Assembly (NCBI GenBank): GCA_964653045.1
Contig: CAZZBW010000001.1
Location: 1 to 64,000 of the forward strand
DNA: 64,000 nt
DNA from: DAOOPX01 sp964653045
GTDB taxonomy: Bacteria > Patescibacteriota > Microgenomatia > UBA1400 > PJMF01
Direction of reading: 5' to 3'
The translations under genes and the position numbers were made by a program. Positions 16,601 to 25,200 of this stretch are shown here, one piece after another; the first letter of the stretch is position 1, and each line of letters opens with the position of its first letter. The notes beneath the pieces were generated by a model. The model did no database searches, was not told the DNA's origin, and saw only the letters and a list, made by a program, of their open reading frames with translations.

Positions 16601-19288
16601 CTCTGCACCATTAGTTTGATCGAAGAGAATTAATTTAGGTACAGAAGTACCATCAGAGTGAGCTAATCCTCGTATGACAAAATCTTGTCCAGCTGTAACA
16701 GTAATGTCTTTATATATACCTTCATTAGCTGCATCTGAAGTAACTTTATAACCACCCCCATAGATCTTTTCGGTACTAGAGAGTGCGACCACAGAACTTG
16801 GTGTACCTTCATCGGCAAAACCATCAGCAGTATAGGTGCCATTGAGCATAAACCCAGCTGCTCCATTCGTCCCTCCCAACAAGTTGCTCGCATGAGGATG
16901 TGACCAAGCTTCGCCGGTGCCAGAGCTCATGGCTCCCACACTACTATTAGTAGGCAGTGCAAACACCACATCCCAAGAACCAGTGACAAGAGTTGGGTCT
17001 TTAGAACTTGCCACAGAACCATTCCAAACTTGAGAGAGCTCATTCCCATTACCAACATCAATACCATTGGTCCCATCAAATAAGGGCCTTCTATAGATTG
17101 TTAAACCTTCAATGATAGCGTTGGCAGGATACTGACCCAACCAGGTTGCATGACCAACCCCGCCAATTGTAAATGCTCCTGAATAGTTGTTGCTTGTAAT
17201 AGCAGTTGTTCTTCCGTACGTGGTGGTGCCATTAACTGTTAGACTCAAATAGTTTGTACCATCAAGCGTATTATCAAGGTCCCATCTAGCAACAACCTGG
17301 TAGGTAGTTCCAGCAGTCCAACTAATGGGCACGCTCAGACTTTGGTTATATGCTAGGTCTAAGACTAGACTGGAAGTGTCGTGATAAACCTGGAACCAGT
17401 TGTGATGGGAGAGAAACACATGTCTTCCCGAGCCTGCTCCAGAGTTCCATTCTGGAGTTACCCAAAAAACCACAGAACCCTGGTTTCGATCAAAGATATC
17501 ACCAAACTGATTAGAAATTACTTTTGGAGTTTGAACCTTAATCAGATCTCGTGGATACTGAGCATCCGAAGAATAACCACCTTGGACAATGGGGGCGGCG
17601 GTAAATGGGCCGGGGGCATTGCGCTTGGCGAGCGATTGACTGCCTTGGGTGAAAGTTTCAAAAGAGTTGCCCCCGGCCGACCAATTGGTATTGTAGGTAG
17701 TGTGTTCAAAGCTGGGATTGGTGATTTTGTTGGTGGTGCCTTCTTCGATGAAAACACCTTCGTGAGAAGCATATGATTGAGATGGAGCTTTGCCAGTGTC
17801 GGTGGCGGAGGCATCGACACCCACTAGGCCAGAAACGTACTTGGCACCGGTGATGGTGCCGTGATTAGCGTTGCCTGAATCGTCAATGGCTTTGCCAGTA
17901 TTGCGTGGGTCATCGCCGTTTTCATCAAAGTGGAGGAGGAGCTTGGTGTACTCGTCACGGACGAAGGGAGTGGTTTGGGGGGTGAAGTTGGTGGCATAGC
18001 GCTTGATGTTGGAGATTCTAACTTCATCTTGCAAACCTCTGTAATAAATACTTGATCCGGAAGCAGCACCAAGAGTAAGGTTAGACGTGTTATCAGTTGC
18101 GTATGTACCGCTACCAGCTGTTTTTGATGAATTAGATAAGACACCGTTAAGATAAATATCGCTACTTTTTGTCGTGGCATCCCACACAACGGCCCAGTGA
18201 ATCCATTGATCTGAAGAAGTGCCAGAAGAGTAAGTGCGAGCATCACTGGTCAGATTCACAACAAAATCAATCATTGACGGGCTAGTTCCACCAGCCAGTC
18301 TAACAAGCCAACCCCCAGTACCTCCTTTAGAAATTAAAATAGGATAATTGCCGTTTTGAGTGTTTCTATACATCCATCCCTCAACCGTCATATCAGAATT
18401 TGGTAAATCGTCTAGACTACCATCTGTTCCTGAATCTAATGTGTCATTGATTCCATCAAAACTCATTGCGCTTTTGGCGCCGGAGTAGCGGATGGCGCCG
18501 GTGGCGGTGGTGGGGGTTTCGGCACCGGCGCTGTTGACGCAAGTGGTATCGCCGTTGAAAGGGCAAACAAGCGTGGCTTGTTTGCCACCAACATCAAAAG
18601 CGCTGACGCTGGCTTCGGAAACGGCGGAATCGTTATCGTAGTATAAATAGTACTCAGTATCAGTAACATTATTACTCAAACTGGCTTGGAGCGGGAAGTA
18701 GAGCTTGGTCGCTTCGCTATCGCTGCAACCGGTTGTACCAGAGGCAGGATCGAAATAGTAAGCGAGCTTAGTATTGGTATTTTCATCCGGCTGGTAATAG
18801 ATCCGCAGGTCAGAGCAATCGCTATTTAGATCACCAGCGTCCACCAGCTCCTTGGTATTTAGAGTAATGGAGTAGGTGGTGGTGGCGATTAAGGTTTGTC
18901 CAGAGTTGTTGATTAGGCTGAGGCGTTTACGTTTCTGCCAATCTGTGGCAGTGGTGGCCCAGGGGGCAGCCTTGGTCTGATTAGGGCGAATTAGAGTCAG
19001 GTAAACAGTTGGACCGACCAGGAGAATCAGCGCACCCGCGAAGAGGGCCAGCTTGCGACGGTGGGCGCGCAGGCGCGCAGGAATAATTGACCACAATCGG
19101 CTATTACTTATTATTTTGAGTAACTTTGTGCCTTTTTGAGTAACTAATTTTGCTAATTTGTTCCGGATTGGTTTTGTGTGATTAAGTAACCTTGGCGCAT
19201 ATTTAGATACAAATAAATGCAATTGATGGAGTAACTTAAAAAAGGATCGAGAAAAGTGGGTAGTAAATTGGGCAACGCGGTATTTCAT
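7676..19288 (-). CDS. Giant membrane-anchored surface protein with multiple LamG-like domains
   Basis: A 3,870-residue predicted adhesin or carbohydrate-binding surface protein. A basic cytoplasmic N-terminus of about 79 residues is followed by one membrane segment (about 80-100) and a DUF2341-like domain (about 117-210, from WQKRKRLSLINNSG). The rest is a chain of concanavalin A/LamG-like domains, recognisable by FDGxNDY openings (SFDGINDTL, QFDGTNDYV, SFDGSNDYV, NFDGTDDFI) and by linkers of the type VAFWKFDDGFG. I count at least nine such domains, plus less clear jelly-roll modules in the middle. There is no C-terminal sorting signal. The start codon lies 1 base after the stop of the upstream giant, so the two are translationally coupled. 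One module of about 390 bp is duplicated at 14304-14690 and 16527-16913. The ligand is unknown. Confidence 0.88.
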   Translation of the reverse strand: MKYRVAQFTTHFSRSFFKLLHQLHLFVSKYAPRLLNHTKPIRNKLAKLVTQKGTKLLKIISNSRLWSIIPARLRAHRRKLALFAGALILLVGPTVYLTLIRPNQTKAAPWATTATDWQKRKRLSLINNSGQTLIATTTYSITLNTKELVDAGDLNSDCSDLRIYYQPDENTNTKLAYYFDPASGTTGCSDSEATKLYFPLQASLSNNVTDTEYYLYYDNDSAVSEASVSAFDVGGKQATLVCPFNGDTTCVNSAGAETPTTATGAIRYSGAKSAMSFDGINDTLDSGTDGSLDDLPNSDMTVEGWMYRNTQNGNYPILISKGGTGGWLVRLAGGTSPSMIDFVVNLTSDARTYSSGTSSDQWIHWAVVWDATTKSSDIYLNGVLSNSSKTAGSGTYATDNTSNLTLGAASGSSIYYRGLQDEVRISNIKRYATNFTPQTTPFVRDEYTKLLLHFDENGDDPRNTGKAIDDSGNANHGTITGAKYVSGLVGVDASATDTGKAPSQSYASHEGVFIEEGTTNKITNPSFEHTTYNTNWSAGGNSFETFTQGSQSLAKRNAPGPFTAAPIVQGGYSSDAQYPRDLIKVQTPKVISNQFGDIFDRNQGSVVFWVTPEWNSGAGSGRHVFLSHHNWFQVYHDTSSLVLDLAYNQSLSVPISWTAGTTYQVVARWDLDNTLDGTNYLSLTVNGTTTYGRTTAITSNNYSGAFTIGGVGHATWLGQYPANAIIEGLTIYRRPLFDGTNGIDVGNGNELSQVWNGSVASSKDPTLVTGSWDVVFALPTNSSVGAMSSGTGEAWSHPHASNLLGGTNGAAGFMLNGTYTADGFADEGTPSSVVALSSTEKIYGGGYKVTSDAANEGIYKDITVTAGQDFVIRGLAHSDGTSVPKLILFDQTNGAEIGSLTGTTTSTRTAPNMLLFTGEAPTGCTTIRVKLINTAASGIAYWHQVEVIRNLLTNPSFASGSGDPWMPTGWSGGSPGPAVGELSSSADAHSGANSILMSGWSNIKNIWTTNIFTSPNGFYSIGGFNKVTSSSYAPRFSSYNASNALTFQHLPNTTFAVGSADTAWTHSKGVARFGAALWNNAFALLGHPSYATYTLVDDLYVVQNQDINLFLTPSSQLNSTETAGLRVDGRDMAIQEISSLSDGSGSIKFKYTPRHSAADALKFIEVTDAYIAEFVGTATDYIRLYWNAANTITLAYSMNGTTGSSTWNATGAIVAGTTYDIQIDYTGGSNMTLAVAGTTRITLSTIPANFAVAPYLAFWGSRKEGDRQGDALFAPATTGSTFILADVRFSPTNPSLAKRNGSSSGPFTAGVLVQGDPTNTSGLTDDTLSFHREKSIGEYFYTNFDTTQGSVALWWTPEYSYNSLSGSGLHYLYYANANYYLAYDYANDRYQLGAGGQTMTVASNIVAGTSQGLVARWDTKTTLDGTNYAALSIDDTHTYGITTQPSASVPATKIYVGSNGTTGAASGLIEGLTIYRRVLFDGMYGVNANAGVDEVTVVKNSGGTDPTLITGSWDIVFALPTNSSVGNLVTGTGEAWSHPHASNLLGGTNGAAGFMLNGTYTTDGFADEGTPTSVAALASTEKIYGGGYKVTSDAANEGIYKDITVTAGQDFVIRGLAHSDGTSVPKLILFDQTNGAEIGSLTGTTTSTRTAPNMLLFTGEAPDGKARGWISMTGQPADTQTVTIDTQTYIFKTSLLGTPNPGEAWVLIGAAYTNTADNLRRAITNAGTLNTNYKYGTGVTAHTVVTAAASGGNIILTAINAGASGNVALSETADNTTVSGTNLTGGQTATTTVRIKLVSTAASGTAYWHQVEVLENKFSNPSFEIGAGDPWIPTWWSSSNLEPGEGIQETTNNRSGLSSFKITYVDGSSWYEGINSGTIAKTTDQFFSFGFYKYDYGTPTYPQYFRSNYNTGFQLQTNYCSPTDPNCGFSMGAENSNLVWKRYNGIVKAVNSNNFSGQAQSGASGGTTSDWDDFYSYTLNPAMVIVSPSSLSSSTESDQLRVDGKDTYTHTLPSLTASTGTINFSYTPRHSAADVAKFGETTPYIAKLMSGATDYIALYWSAANTLRLEYQMNGGTVTSSTWTATGAISAGTTYAMQITYTGGGTMVLSVDGTARITLSSIPSTFADAPNIAYWGSNSNGANQGDAALAPEPISASQNTTSPYSKFATSSAKLVNIGGDGRGYVTSINPGNTNTHTLSAYVYDGTTGNVGGAVSATAAKLVFNGSVVTPSAYTDMGGGWWRLSYSAATANASGNYGVQALSGKTIYIDGVQLEEKAYATTYADGSLGTGYSWLSSEHDSSSTRQVDNLSFSATNNILQNSGSISFWIKLNHCWDGTGRGWNYGGGLIDVGSGLGALRVLSSTNNCQSTNQVDFNINVANDGSVNLTAAPIKKWMHYVITWDGSNLRGYSNGSLNGTDASYTMSTPSSFRLGTVNSIIANQNISDFRTFQTSLTASEVASLYYSGLGSHELQTDYTEQFSGQEGPVAFWKFDDGFGEIAYDSSNQGNNATISGALWSDDEYGSAPDGKSLQFDGTNDYVTKTYNNDIELDPTTKPFTVSTWFKAPSGASAQQTLISRYSSSGYKLYMNASGQVCFGVDDDSTWGPNDAACSTDSFADSEWHFITAVKETDSINVYVDGMKMVTTALTATGGLSGSNTTFYVGIDSDGSSNPWKGFIDEVRVYTYALNTTQIMTEYAARGSVKGISAGFIGDGAEGALGQGLVGYWKMDEASWNGTSGEVLDSSGNSKNGTSTNATISTGKYSNGGLFDADGDVVNFGNNFSMTDSDQFTVSAWFKSTGSTGFQQIVDKKWSDNYDSGPGYSLYIDRDYGGSVLKAVIGDGTSKVTAASPNSVEDTLWHHGVMVSDTKNLYLYLDGALVSTVPDTAGDLTTTNPFVIGASGHSTYSQNFKGNIDETRVYNRALSPAEVQALYNWAPGPIGYWKFDEGTGTSAFDYSGKDNVGTMEGSMSESSWTVGQYSSGLQFNGADYLNVNSSASIESVVSNKPWTVGFWAKAEDSGQQSYEDIAIGWGTHVSGGYNSARVGVTDTSFNFETYGFSATGVTGNLSEWNYITVSYDGQNIKQFLNGQQKTSQSIVLNVATSQPLSIGGSIYNYTTRSFQGKLDDIKLYNYARTSQQIVEDMNAGHPPPGSPVGSALVHLKFDEGYGETLHNSGSGGSSYNADMGGACPGATTCPSWNNNSKLDKGLSFDGAANPDGDYATMNLPGLIDSGTSSFSISAWLKKNANGGNSVTIAKFGFHGGIVPNASNSFGCMLANTSLANFAVNNSGVLGEWNHYVCQYDSGTGKLRLFVDGSLKGETTVTGTVYNYSDVLYIGGNGGNYASNFNVDELKIYNHFLDESQIQAEFNMGKATVMGALSTDASGEASNASDRSYCPPGDSTGSCAPVAEWKLDEGTGQVTNDTTGNANTGQLGSTSGSDTTDPVWTNGKIGKALSFDGSNDYVKYAGNNTGLSGNFAGTFEAWINPADYTQENQVIVGVLPTVTGTGNHAAIILSVTGAGSGRIGLHTGTCGQNTSTQVITENNNWYHVAVVKSPGLIASTTKIYINGEEKTTSNQFSNCTPNLAGEKIEIGAGWWDSDTAYPFEGQIDHVQIFNYARTPAQIAWDYNRGDPVAHYKMDECSGTTVHSSNETYDANLNGTWGGTGGGAQTAAGDCSTPSTAWGNGATGQFNASLNFDGTDDFITIPRSSIIEPASISYSAWVYRTTTSAGAKSIIGKTYNNDGAAPFASYAMIYDRSNDNKVECFLGFTDNSYALDVDSVNDIPNNTWTHITCTYDQATAKIYINGQMEKSVVLNKTLKYDTTSTGNLYIGAGKASPTTTWDGQIDDVQIFNYALTQDQIQTVYNNGAVFFTE
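8249..8269. repeat. Intragenic inverted repeat, 9-bp arms, 3-base loop
   Basis: ACCCCAAGC, ggt, GCTTGGGGT inside the LamG giant. A second one, GGCGGCGGT / ACCGCCGCC with a 6-base loop, follows at 8282-8305. Confidence 0.85.
11190..11208. repeat. Short intragenic inverted repeat, 8-bp arms
   Basis: ACGCTGCC, tct, GGCAGCGT inside the LamG giant. Confidence 0.8.
14304..14690 (-). repeat. Internal duplication in the LamG giant, copy 1
   Basis: About 390 bp nearly identical to 16527-16913 (offset 2,223 bp). Both encode the module that contains HPHASNLLGGTNGAAGFMLN and ends with LLFTGEAP. Identity fades gradually beyond both edges, so this is a duplicated protein module and not an insertion sequence. 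Confidence 0.85.
16527..16913 (-). repeat. Internal duplication in the LamG giant, copy 2
   Basis: Partner of the repeat at 14304-14690. The differences seen are scattered, largely synonymous-looking substitutions, consistent with a fairly recent duplication or gene conversion. Confidence 0.85.
18562..18586. repeat. Intragenic perfect inverted repeat, 11-bp arms, 3-base loop
   Basis: GGCAAACAAGC, gtg, GCTTGTTTGCC in the N-terminal part of the LamG giant. Confidence 0.9.
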
Positions 19289-19289
19289 A

Positions 19290-22200
19290 TTAATTAACTA
19301 TCCACCAATTAAATTGTAAGTCAGTATCCAGAGCTTGATCAACCGCCACACTGAAGTGGCCGGGGATGATCACTGTCTCTTCTGGCTTTTCCTCAGTTGC
19401 TTCAGTAATAATCTCTTGATCAGGCTGCTGCGAAGCGACGTACAGCACTTGATTCTGGGTGCTGCCTAGCGGAGTGATATAGACCAGGGATTTGTCAGTT
19501 ATGGCTGAGGTCTCGATCACCAGTAATGATTGGCCGGCGGGGAGGACGGCTTTGCCAGATGTCTTATCAGTGTTAATCACTGTATCTGCCGAGGCAGAGG
19601 CAGACTGGTCGCTCAAGTCTTCGCTGCCGATGCCGATCCCGCCGGCAAACTCAGCTCTGCCTTGAGCTGAGATGGTGGCCACGGGAGCGCCCGTGGCATC
19701 AACAATCTCGAAGCGGGAGTTTTTCAACTCGCCACTCTCACTGCTCGCACCAGCCACCTGCACTTGGAAGGGATTACCGAAATCAACTGGTTGGAGCAGG
19801 TTGCTCAAGAGTGAGCCTTCGGTGGTGATGTCACCAGCCACATGGAGGTTGCCGGTGATGTTGACCAGGCCGGTTTCGTCGAGGGTCATCAGCCCAGCCA
19901 TGATCGAGAGCACGCCCTTGCCTGAGGGCTGAATCTGGAAGATAGCTAGCTCGCCCTCAGCTTCGGGATTGGCGGTAAAAGCCAAGTAGTTTTCAGTCAG
20001 CTGGACTTTATTACCAATATTCAATTGTTGGCCAATGCCCAAGCTTTCAGCAATATAGCCAGTGCCATTAACGCGGAAGTACTCCTCGATGAAAAGGGCA
20101 GAGCCATTCAGGACTACTTCTTCTTCAGTTAGGCTCAACTCTTCCAATGACTTATCAAAGCTGCTTAGCTCTTGGACAGTTGAGTCTAAGGAGGCGATCA
20201 ACTGATTGATTTGATCTAGTTCTTGAGTAATTTCAGATTTTTCGTTGAAGAATAGCTCTGATAACGAAGGCTGAGTGAACGCCTCAGCGATATGCTGATC
20301 TAGATCGGCGATGTTTTCGACATATAGAGTACCAGAGACGGTGGCGTTTGCCAAAGAGGCGGTGAGCGCCGTGACCTCGTCGATCTTGGCCAGGTTTGAC
20401 TCGATTACGTCAAACCTGGCCGCAGTTGCTTCAAGATCGGTAGCTTTGAGCTCGAGCTCAAAGCTCCCACTGTCCGCCACCAAGTTTTGTGTATCAACAG
20501 TGGTTGTCGTTACTGAGCTAGCGCTTAGTCCACCGCTGACAGTGACTTCTTGGGCGTTCAGCTCACCAAGCAGAGTGGGTTGAGTTGGGTCAAAGCTAAC
20601 TGGGTCAGTCACACTCGGAGTAGGAGTGGGGCTAACCGCGCTTAATCTTTGGGCAATGCGCTCATCCAGGTATTGATCGATCGGGATTTGATTAATTGCT
20701 AATGTATTTACCTCAAGTTCATTGATTTCCGCGCGGCGATTGACAACCAAATCACTTAATTGCAGTATTTCTGGGATTGAAGCAATCAGCCCACTGGTAT
20801 TTGCTAGAGCTTCATCAACTATCTCACGGACATAGATGGATAATGATTTTCCTCCGACTGATAAGGCATCAGCGGCAACATTTGTGGCTGAGATAGAATT
20901 AGCGACTAAGTTTGAGATCAAAGCCTGGGTTGGAATACTAACTCGATTTATGACAGCTTCAGTGAAGCTGGCCTTGCCTGTTGCATCTACAGAAGCAAGG
21001 ATTTTGCCCGTGTCACCCTTGAACTCTAGACTGTTTGTCGTGATATTACGAGAAGCCAACTGATCAGTTATGATTTGATTGGACTCAACGATGGGTGAGA
21101 CGAGCTTGTCTTCGACAAAAATTTCTTTTGATAATACCAAACCAGCTGTGAGTTCGCCGATCATGCTTTGAGAGAAGGCTGATACCCGGTTGATTTTTTG
21201 ACCACTTGGATCATAGACGTCATATGAGCTATCAGCGGTGTGTGACAGGGATAATTGGCTGACACTTGTCAGCGAAGTGTCCGGATCAAACCAGCCAGGG
21301 TTAACAAAGGCGATTACTTTTCCGATTAAGGTCCCGTCTGGAAGCCGATAGCAATCTTTGGTATATTCCAAAGGACTGCCGCCCTTGGGAAAATCTGGCC
21401 ACAGTATGCCTTCGGCTGACGCCACGTACTGACAGCTTGCAGGATCGGGATTGAAGTTTTGTAATACATAACCAGCGCTGAAGCCAGCCTGTGAGCTGCG
21501 CATGCCAATACCAGGTAGATTTGAGCTAGTCACCCTATCCCCAGTTTTCAACGGACCGTTAATTGTGGATACCTTGACTGGTACTCTCCCGGCGAGAGCG
21601 ACAGCCTTTTCCAAGTTTGGTGATTTTTTGTTTTCTCCCTCAGAATCATCCCATGGGATTCCTCCAATAAAACCAGGTTGTGTAGATACAATACCAACTA
21701 AGTTCTCGTCATATTGCCTCGAAGCCCTATCTAGTGTTTCAATCACACCGTCATTTGCGACTACTGATACCAGATCTCCTTTGGAGACACTTGTCTCGTT
21801 GACGTATGGGAATTTTTCGGCGTAGTCAAAAGAAGCACTTGACCAACCACCTCCTTCCGCTGTGTTGTACTGGGCGGTGGCAGAATCTGTCCAAAACCTG
21901 AACATTTTATCATCATCAAGAGCGGCCATGTATATAAAACCTGCAGTTGAGGTGTTGGTTGCTCCCCCCAATATCCCTGCGTTATTCGCATTTATTTTGA
22001 GGTTCCCACCATAGATCTCGAGTTTTTGACCAGCGCCCGTTGTTGTTCCGATGCCGAGATTACCGGAGGCAGTTAATATCATTTTCAGAGAGTTATTTGT
22101 GCCAAATCTAATATTTGAACCCGCCCTGTTCCAAATAAGTGCGTCATTTCCTTCACCGGTATAAGCGGAACCTCTTAGTCCAACAAGAAACAGGTCGCTT

Positions 22201-25200
22201 GACGCATTATTTCCAAACTGCAAGAAGTTTGAAGCGCTGGTGCCGGTGCTTGTATTAGTTAAGTTTGCCGTGTAAGAGCTGCCATCTAGAGATGTAACAA
22301 TATTCAACTTTGATGCTGGAGCAGTTGTCCCGATACCAACGTTGTCGCCGCTAATTGATAGCCTGGTGGCATCGGATCCTCCAGCAAAGGTATTAAAATC
22401 AAGTCTGCCTATTTCACTGCCGGCAGTACTGCTAACAATATTCGCATTCATACTGGCATATTCTTGTTCAGCAAAGCCACTATCTAGTCCACCAAATGCA
22501 ATTTCTCCCAAATTGGCTCCATTAGAATTGCTTGTGGTTTTTAGATAAAAAACACCAGCGGGAGAATTGCCACCCAACTGAAGATTAACGCCGCTAAGGA
22601 CGCTGGACGTCTTTATACCAACATTTCCTATCACGATAGTATTTCTAAGAGCAGTATCTCCATCTACTTCCAAAGCGTCTTGCACATACAAATCTCCATC
22701 GCCTGTGGCACTGTTTATTGTTCCTCCACTGCCAATCCGAACTTCATCTCCAGTTATTTGTAATTTGCCTAATGGGTTTGTTATCCCGATTCCGACGTTG
22801 CCTGTCCCGGCAGGCATGAGGCTTAGGTGTTCGTTGGTGGCAGTAGTAATATCACTGGCGACGCCTGAAAAGTTGAGTGTTCCAGTCATGGTGTCGCCAG
22901 TGATATTCACCCAGTTGTCTGTAGAAGCAGGCATGTAGTAACTACCATGTTGATTATCTAGTAAATCTGCATTGAGATTTGTATTTAGAGTGGTAGAGGT
23001 AACAGCAAATGGAGATGTACCTACAGCCAGTGAAGAAGTAATTTGACCTGAGTAGTTACCTAAGACACTATAGATATTGGCAAATCGAATGGCTGATGAT
23101 CCCAGTTTTGAAGTGTTATTAGTTTGTCCACCAATATCTCCAGAGACCTGAAGCTTGAAGTTATTGGGATTGGTGGTTTCAATCCCGACGTTGCCGCCAA
23201 AATACGCAGCAACATTAGTATCTGCACCTGTTGGAGTTTCAACATACAAACCATAATTAGTTGAAGTACCGGTAAGGTTCATTGAGAGGGCGTTTTGGAT
23301 ATAGACACCATAGGCATTAATAGTTCCACTAGTAACATTTCCACCTGCCTGGAATCTACCACCAATGGAGTGGGTAGTAGCGCCGTTGACTCCGGAGCTC
23401 CAACCAGAAAATTGTCCGCCGATAGTGTACTGTGTGCCTGTGGTTATCGCTGACATCTGGGAAGCCTGCAGAGCTCCTGCGGTAGTGGTACTGGCAGTGG
23501 TAGAAGTTGTTTGATAGTCGCTAATTAGACCAACACCAGCAGTTGCGGTACCAGTTAATCTGGTTTGAAAGATCGCCCCGAAACCGTACGCACCTGAAGC
23601 CAACGCGTCTTGAACTCGAAGTTTGGCATTTGGATTCGTCGTTCCAATACCGACGTTGCCGTTTCCTTTTATTGTAAGAGCATTTATAGGAGCGACTGCA
23701 GTTTTCGTTCGTATAAATATATCTCCGTTATCATTGTTATATAAATTATCGATATATGAAGCTCCTGTACTATTATCATAAGTAAACTTTAATCCTTCGG
23801 TGGTAAGCGAGTCCCTATCACTTAGAAATAGTACAGGATCAGTAGACTCGTTTGCAGATGCAATTTGAATATTACCATCGACATCGAGCTTTTGAAGTGG
23901 ATTCGTTGTCCCGATACCGACGTTACCGGCTGAGTCGATTCGCATTCTTTCAGTTCCTGTTGTAGTTGTTCCGTTAGCGGCGGTATAGAACAGCATATAT
24001 GTAGTTGCATTCATCGCAGGTGTTCCTCCACCAAAGTGAAGAATGTTGTAGCCATTTTCACTTTGGGTTGTTGCTATTGCCACTGGTTCTTCTGCGTTAG
24101 TGTAATGATATCCTCCAAAACGACCCCATTTTTGTGTTGCGTTCGTTCTGGTTGAGGCTCCACTATCTGCTCCTAATATTAAAGCTAGTTGACCGTCGGC
24201 AATGTCTAACTTCCCGCCCGGACTTGTCGTTCCAATTCCTACCAGGTCACCAACTGTTGTTAGTCTCACAACGCTGCCATCATCTGTCCAACCACCGCCA
24301 ATTGGACCGCCGGCATTGATTGCTTCTCTGATACCTTGTTCTGTGACCAAAGTTGTGTCGTCGCCAGTAGCACCAACTGTAGTGGCAATGTAATTGACAT
24401 TAGCACCTGTGGCCAATTTAAGATCACCGTTGATGTGGAGTTTGGCAGAAGGAGTGGTGGTGCCGATGCCGACGTTGCCGTTGGCTGAAATTCTTAATCG
24501 CTCGTTGCCTGCAGCACTTCCGGCAGTGAACATGGATATTACTCCCGCGGCGTTATTGGCTGTGAGAGACAAACCTCCTGAGTCATATCCAACTAAAGCT
24601 GTGGTGAGCGGAGCATATGCGCCTGAACCAGAGTAAGTTGAGCCGATGGAGTGAAGTGCAGCACCAACCGCTGCATCGGCATTACCACTATTTATTCTTA
24701 AAACACCATAGCCAGCGGTATTGGTATTGTCGATGAAAGCGCCGATACTACCGGTTGATGAACCACTGATAGCTAATTTATTGCCTGGAGAAGTGGTGCC
24801 AATACCGACGTTGCCACCATTAGTTTGTAATGCTAATGCTTGATTACTCGCTTCCGTTGTCAAAATGGCATAGGAGTTATATACATTGAAATCCAGACCG
24901 GAACTTACTCCACCGAGACGCAAAGCGTTTCCGTTTGATCCATAAATGAATTGACCGTTCCCAACAACATCCAGTTTGTAACTCGGAGCAGTGGTGCCGA
25001 TGCCGACATTGCTAGCAAGTGGATTTAAGATGAGAGGTGTTGATCCGTATGTTTGTATCCAACCGTAACTACCGGAAAGGTGTCCCATCGCAGTGCCGAA
25101 CGCCCCTGAGGAAGGTGGTGTTCCTGAATCACTGATATCAGAATATCCACCAACAACACGTAATTTTGCTGATGGACTCGTCGTTCCAATACCCACGTTA

